Shown here one piece after another: positions 61,156-64,000 of a stretch of DNA of 64,000 bases. The notes beneath the pieces are model-generated. The model had not been told where the DNA came from, ran no database searches, and was given only the letters and a program-made list of their open reading frames with translations. The translations under genes and the position numbers were made by a program. Position 1 is the first letter of the stretch; every line of letters begins with the position of its first letter. This DNA comes from Hyphomonadaceae bacterium (GTDB lineage: Bacteria; Pseudomonadota; Alphaproteobacteria; Caulobacterales; Aquidulcibacteraceae): the NCBI GenBank assembly GCA_009773395.1, contig WRPI01000006.1, positions 1 through 64,000 of the forward strand, written 5' to 3'.

Positions 61156-62520
61156 CTAAGCCGCAATTTGTCGCCTGAACGATTTAGCGGCGTCTTTGTC
61201 ATCAATTTCGGCGGTTAATTGCTCTGCGATATCGACCCATTGTTCGTAAAATTTGCCTCCATCCTCAAGTTGCTTTAGCGTGATTAGACCGTTGCGCACC
61301 AAATCGCTATGGCGCAATATCACTTTATAAGTTTTTTCATGCGCGCCGCTAAATCCCGCCAATGGCGCGAACAACCTAACCGCAGTAATGAAACTCGCAA
61401 AATTAAGTGCGGTTTGCACTTTCGCCATATTTGGCTCACTACTGGTGCGTGGGATGTCCATTGTGCCGGCACCTTTGACTTTGGTTCTATCCAAAACATA
61501 AGCGGCGATAACTGCTGTTTCAGCATTTTCACAACAATCGGCAAATAATTTACCCGCCTTGCCACGAATTATTTTCAATTTGTTACGCCAAGGGCCATCG
61601 CGCGCCATAATTTCTTCGCGTTCAAGGCCGTGATTTAGTTTATTATATTCTTCAATTTGCGCCGCCAGCTCTACGCCGTCAAAATCACCAGTTGACTTTC
61701 GCGCATTTATTTCATCGAGCATTCGGTCAAGTGTTGCCAGCAGCCTTTCGCCGACTGTGTTTAATGCCGTCAAGCTAAGCTTTCTGTCATTAGTGCCTTT
61801 GGCAAGGCTTTTGAAAAAGCGCATCACGTGCCAGGGTTTCGCTGAATTAGCCATTAAAAGCAAAGCAAAGTCAGCCGCCCAATTTACATTTTCGTCCTCA
61901 AGGGCTTTGAAAAAATCTGTATATACGCTTTCGGGCGAAGAAGTTTCAACATCTAAATCGAGGTCAACACAAAGATGATGCTCCCGGGCTTTATTCTCCA
62001 CTTTCAGAAGATTGTAAAACCTCACAGACTGCACCTTAGAAATGGCGCTATCCCACTCACTTAGAATTTCGGGATCATCGGCAACTTCTTGAAGCCCTAA
62101 ACATTCATCACGAACCATTGCACCACACTGCGACCTCGATGTGAGATCATTGCGTAAAATAGCATTGGAATGTTTTGTTTCTATTTCGTCGAGTCTCATA
62201 GGGTCAATTTTGCTCGAAATTGCAACCCAGATATTTGTCAATATTTTGCGGTCAATTGAACCCGGCAAAAGCTTAGTGTCAGCATTTTCAAAAAGCGCTT
62301 CAAATGGCTCGAAAAACGCGCGGCTTAAACTTGGCTGGAATTTAACTTCAGCTTCTTGAACTATGCAGTTTTTTTCCAATAATTCAATTATTTCATCGAA
62401 AGGTAAATGCTTGGCACCGCCGGCGCGCATTGTTTCAAATTCGGGTATTAGAGCCGCAGATATATTGGCCGGCAAGCGCGCCAATAGCCCAAGCAATAGT
62501 ATTTTCTTATCTTGGTTCAT
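61156..62520 (-). CDS. Hypothetical protein, possibly helical-repeat
   Basis: A 454-residue soluble, mostly helical protein with no family I can name with certainty; the N-terminal LLLGLLARLPANISAALIPE and repeated helix pairs (YTDFFKALEDENVNWAADFA, ITAVRLFAPLAGFSGAHEKT) suggest an all-helical repeat fold. No signal peptide or membrane helix is visible. It lies between the ccm operon and a FeuQ-like kinase gene, on the same strand as both, with 68 nt after the kinase and 133 nt before ccmI. Confidence 0.72.
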   Translation of the reverse strand: MNQDKKILLLGLLARLPANISAALIPEFETMRAGGAKHLPFDEIIELLEKNCIVQEAEVKFQPSLSRAFFEPFEALFENADTKLLPGSIDRKILTNIWVAISSKIDPMRLDEIETKHSNAILRNDLTSRSQCGAMVRDECLGLQEVADDPEILSEWDSAISKVQSVRFYNLLKVENKAREHHLCVDLDLDVETSSPESVYTDFFKALEDENVNWAADFALLLMANSAKPWHVMRFFKSLAKGTNDRKLSLTALNTVGERLLATLDRMLDEINARKSTGDFDGVELAAQIEEYNKLNHGLEREEIMARDGPWRNKLKIIRGKAGKLFADCCENAETAVIAAYVLDRTKVKGAGTMDIPRTSSEPNMAKVQTALNFASFITAVRLFAPLAGFSGAHEKTYKVILRHSDLVRNGLITLKQLEDGGKFYEQWVDIAEQLTAEIDDKDAAKSFRRQIAA

Positions 62521-62588
62521 TTATTTGGAGTTGTCCCGACGCCCAATGTTTTTCATGAAAAATATGCATTCTCACAAATGGGTTAAAT

Positions 62589-63971
62589 TCAGGTTTCAAC
62601 AATTGGCAATTGCAAATTCACGCGCAGCCCACCCGTTGGTGAAGTTTCCAAAACCAAAGCCCCGCCATAAGCACGCGCCAATTCATCGGCAATTGAAAGA
62701 CCTAAGCCCGAACCATGCGAAGTTTCGTCAAGTTTCACGCCACGTTTAAGGGCAATTTGGATTTGGGATTGGGTAAGGCCATCGCCGTCATCATCAATGA
62801 TAATGAGGATTTTGCCGCTTTCAGGATAGGCAAAACTTATTTCGACCAAACCACCACCATATTTGCAGGCATTTTCGGCCAAATTGCCTATCAAATCTTC
62901 GAGGTCTTCTTGATCACCGCGAAAAATCGCAGTCGTTATTCCCACAATATTCAGCGTGACGCCATCGTCGCTATAAAGCTTGGTCAAAGTGCGGACAATA
63001 TCTTCGACAACTTGCATTATTGGGGTTCGTGCGCGCAGTGATTCCGCCCTTGCCACTGCTTGGGCACGTTTCAAATAATGGTCAACTTGCCTTTGCATGG
63101 TTTGTGTTTGGCGGAATACTAAGCTACCGAAACTATCTGAGCTTTCTCGGCTTTCATTTAGCAATACCGAAATAGGCGTTTTGAGGGCGTGCGCCAAATT
63201 GCCGACTTGGGTTCGCGCGCGTTCGACCACTTCTTGATTATGGGTCAATAAAGCGTTTAATTCCCGTGCCAATGGCGCCAGTTCGATAGGCAATAAATCG
63301 TCCAAACGCTCCCGCTCGCCATTGCGAATTTCCGCAAGCTCCGCGCCCATTCGGCGAACTGGTTCAAGGCCCAACCTAACTTGCAAGATAATGGCGACAA
63401 TCAAGCCTGTCGCCAATAAAAGCAAACTGCCGATCAAAACCAAATTAAACCGCTTAGACGCTTCATAAATTTCGGTTCTGTCACTGGCGACAATTATTAT
63501 GGACGCAAATTCGCGGTCTGGGAGTTTGATAATCCTATAGCCAATGCGCAGTGGTTCTGTGCCTCTATCCAAATCGCTTGCGCCAGTTGCCCCAAAATTT
63601 GCGAGACCCAGATTTATTTCTTCAATCGGAATATTCAGGGTTTCATCAAAAAGTGAACGCGACCTTACTTGGTTAGTCTTACTGATTACTGCATTAGGCA
63701 ATAAATCCGCGACCCGCCAATAATATCCCGATAAAGGGCGCAAAAAGCGGGGGTCTGTGGGTGGGCGTTCAATTGTCAATTTGTCGTCCACATTGACATT
63801 GACACTGGCAGCAAGTGCGTCAATTGACACCGATATTTCACGATCAAACGCGGCTTCAACCGAGCTTCGGAAAATTGCCGACAACCCCCAACCAGTCAAA
63901 GCCAGTGCTAAACTGCTCCAAAGTGCAGCGACCAAAACCAGTCTAAGAGTTAGTGAAACTGGCTTTTTCAA
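62589..63971 (-). CDS. Sensor histidine kinase, FeuQ/PhoQ-like
   Basis: A 460-residue membrane kinase. Two helices (RLVLVAALWSSLALALTGWG and LVLIGSLLLLATGLIVAIIL) flank a periplasmic sensor of about 140 residues; the phospho-accepting His is in VGNLAHALKTPISVLLNES, and the ATPase domain has DLIGNLAENACKYGGGLVEI and GSGLGLSIADELARAYGG. The NLAHALKTP box is typical of the FeuQ/PhoQ branch, and in rhizobia feuPQ precedes the cycHJKL (ccmIEFH) genes, as here. The start appears to be TTG at 63971, 2 nt after the partial regulator gene. Confidence 0.88.
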   Translation of the reverse strand: MKKPVSLTLRLVLVAALWSSLALALTGWGLSAIFRSSVEAAFDREISVSIDALAASVNVNVDDKLTIERPPTDPRFLRPLSGYYWRVADLLPNAVISKTNQVRSRSLFDETLNIPIEEINLGLANFGATGASDLDRGTEPLRIGYRIIKLPDREFASIIIVASDRTEIYEASKRFNLVLIGSLLLLATGLIVAIILQVRLGLEPVRRMGAELAEIRNGERERLDDLLPIELAPLARELNALLTHNQEVVERARTQVGNLAHALKTPISVLLNESRESSDSFGSLVFRQTQTMQRQVDHYLKRAQAVARAESLRARTPIMQVVEDIVRTLTKLYSDDGVTLNIVGITTAIFRGDQEDLEDLIGNLAENACKYGGGLVEISFAYPESGKILIIIDDDGDGLTQSQIQIALKRGVKLDETSHGSGLGLSIADELARAYGGALVLETSPTGGLRVNLQLPIVET

Positions 63972-63973
63972 TG

Positions 63974-64000
63974 TTATTCGGGTTCAGGTTTTACTAATTG
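63974..64000 (-). CDS. Probable response regulator, last eight codons only
   Basis: The right edge of the window, read on the minus strand, encodes QLVKPEPE and a TAA stop, 2 nt before the kinase start. This fits the end of an OmpR-type regulator (…GYQLVKP…) that would be the partner of the kinase. The call rests mostly on context because so little is visible. Confidence 0.4.
   Translation of the reverse strand, partial: QLVKPEPE

Overview
The window is a stretch of chromosome from an alphaproteobacterium of moderately low G+C. I base this on the alpha-type SspB adaptor, the sucC-sucD-sucA-sucB order, the RpoH-type sigma factor, a PAS_5-family protein, the ccoGHIS block, and the block ccmI-ccmE-ccmF-ccmH / degP / response regulator / histidine kinase / glnE, all of which are alphaproteobacterial arrangements. 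A Caulobacterales/Hyphomonadales relative is my best guess, but the sequence alone does not prove it. No rRNA, CRISPR array, prophage or complete insertion sequence was seen.

Layout. 1-4.4 kb: the end of an amino-acid permease, sspB, a DUF2332 protein, then a minus-strand operon (CpeT-like, CDP-alcohol phosphatidyltransferase, RusA). 4.5-8.2 kb: B12-dependent ribonucleotide reductase with two NrdR boxes, and a thiolase. 8.3-11.1 kb: a TonB-like protein, a secreted protein, intergenic repeats and tRNA-Phe. 11.2-14.2 kb: yacG, RNase G, maf, infA, rpoH. 15.6-22.3 kb: sucCDAB (2-oxoglutarate to succinate through succinyl-CoA) and a small membrane protein. 22.4-28.2 kb: hybrid kinase, DUF4197, a thioesterase/cupin/Zur operon, tRNA-Arg and a second CDP-alcohol phosphatidyltransferase. 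28.5-36.5 kb: a TVP38/flavoprotein fusion with DUF547, an inward-rectifier K+ channel, a GH27 alpha-galactosidase, a reductase and two tandem DUF2189 membrane proteins. 36.5-40.9 kb: ccoGHIS, for maturation of cbb3 oxidase. 43.7-49.7 kb: amidohydrolase, M14-like protein, PAS protein, a glycine-rich secreted protein and an EF-hand / ECF sigma / anti-sigma operon. 49.8-64 kb: glnE, two two-component systems, degP, an ArsR regulator and cytochrome c maturation genes ccmIEFH.

The clearly accessory segment is 41.0-43.6 kb. It holds a close DpnI homologue (a nuclease that cuts G-m6A-TC) between two small unknown genes, preceded by four GATC sites within 39 bp and a run of nine G. Next to it, three 141-bp repeat units with palindromic ends surround a DUF559 nuclease gene.

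The second unusual aspect is a set of long palindromic intergenic elements (about 2.2, 9.1, 22.3, 28.4, 31.5 and 56.9 kb). Two share a core of about 120 bp but have unrelated outer arms that are nevertheless self-complementary, and three have a neighbouring gene's TAG stop codon in or at the edge of the arm. This looks like a palindrome family whose arms are copied from flanking host DNA, or that acts as a two-way terminator.
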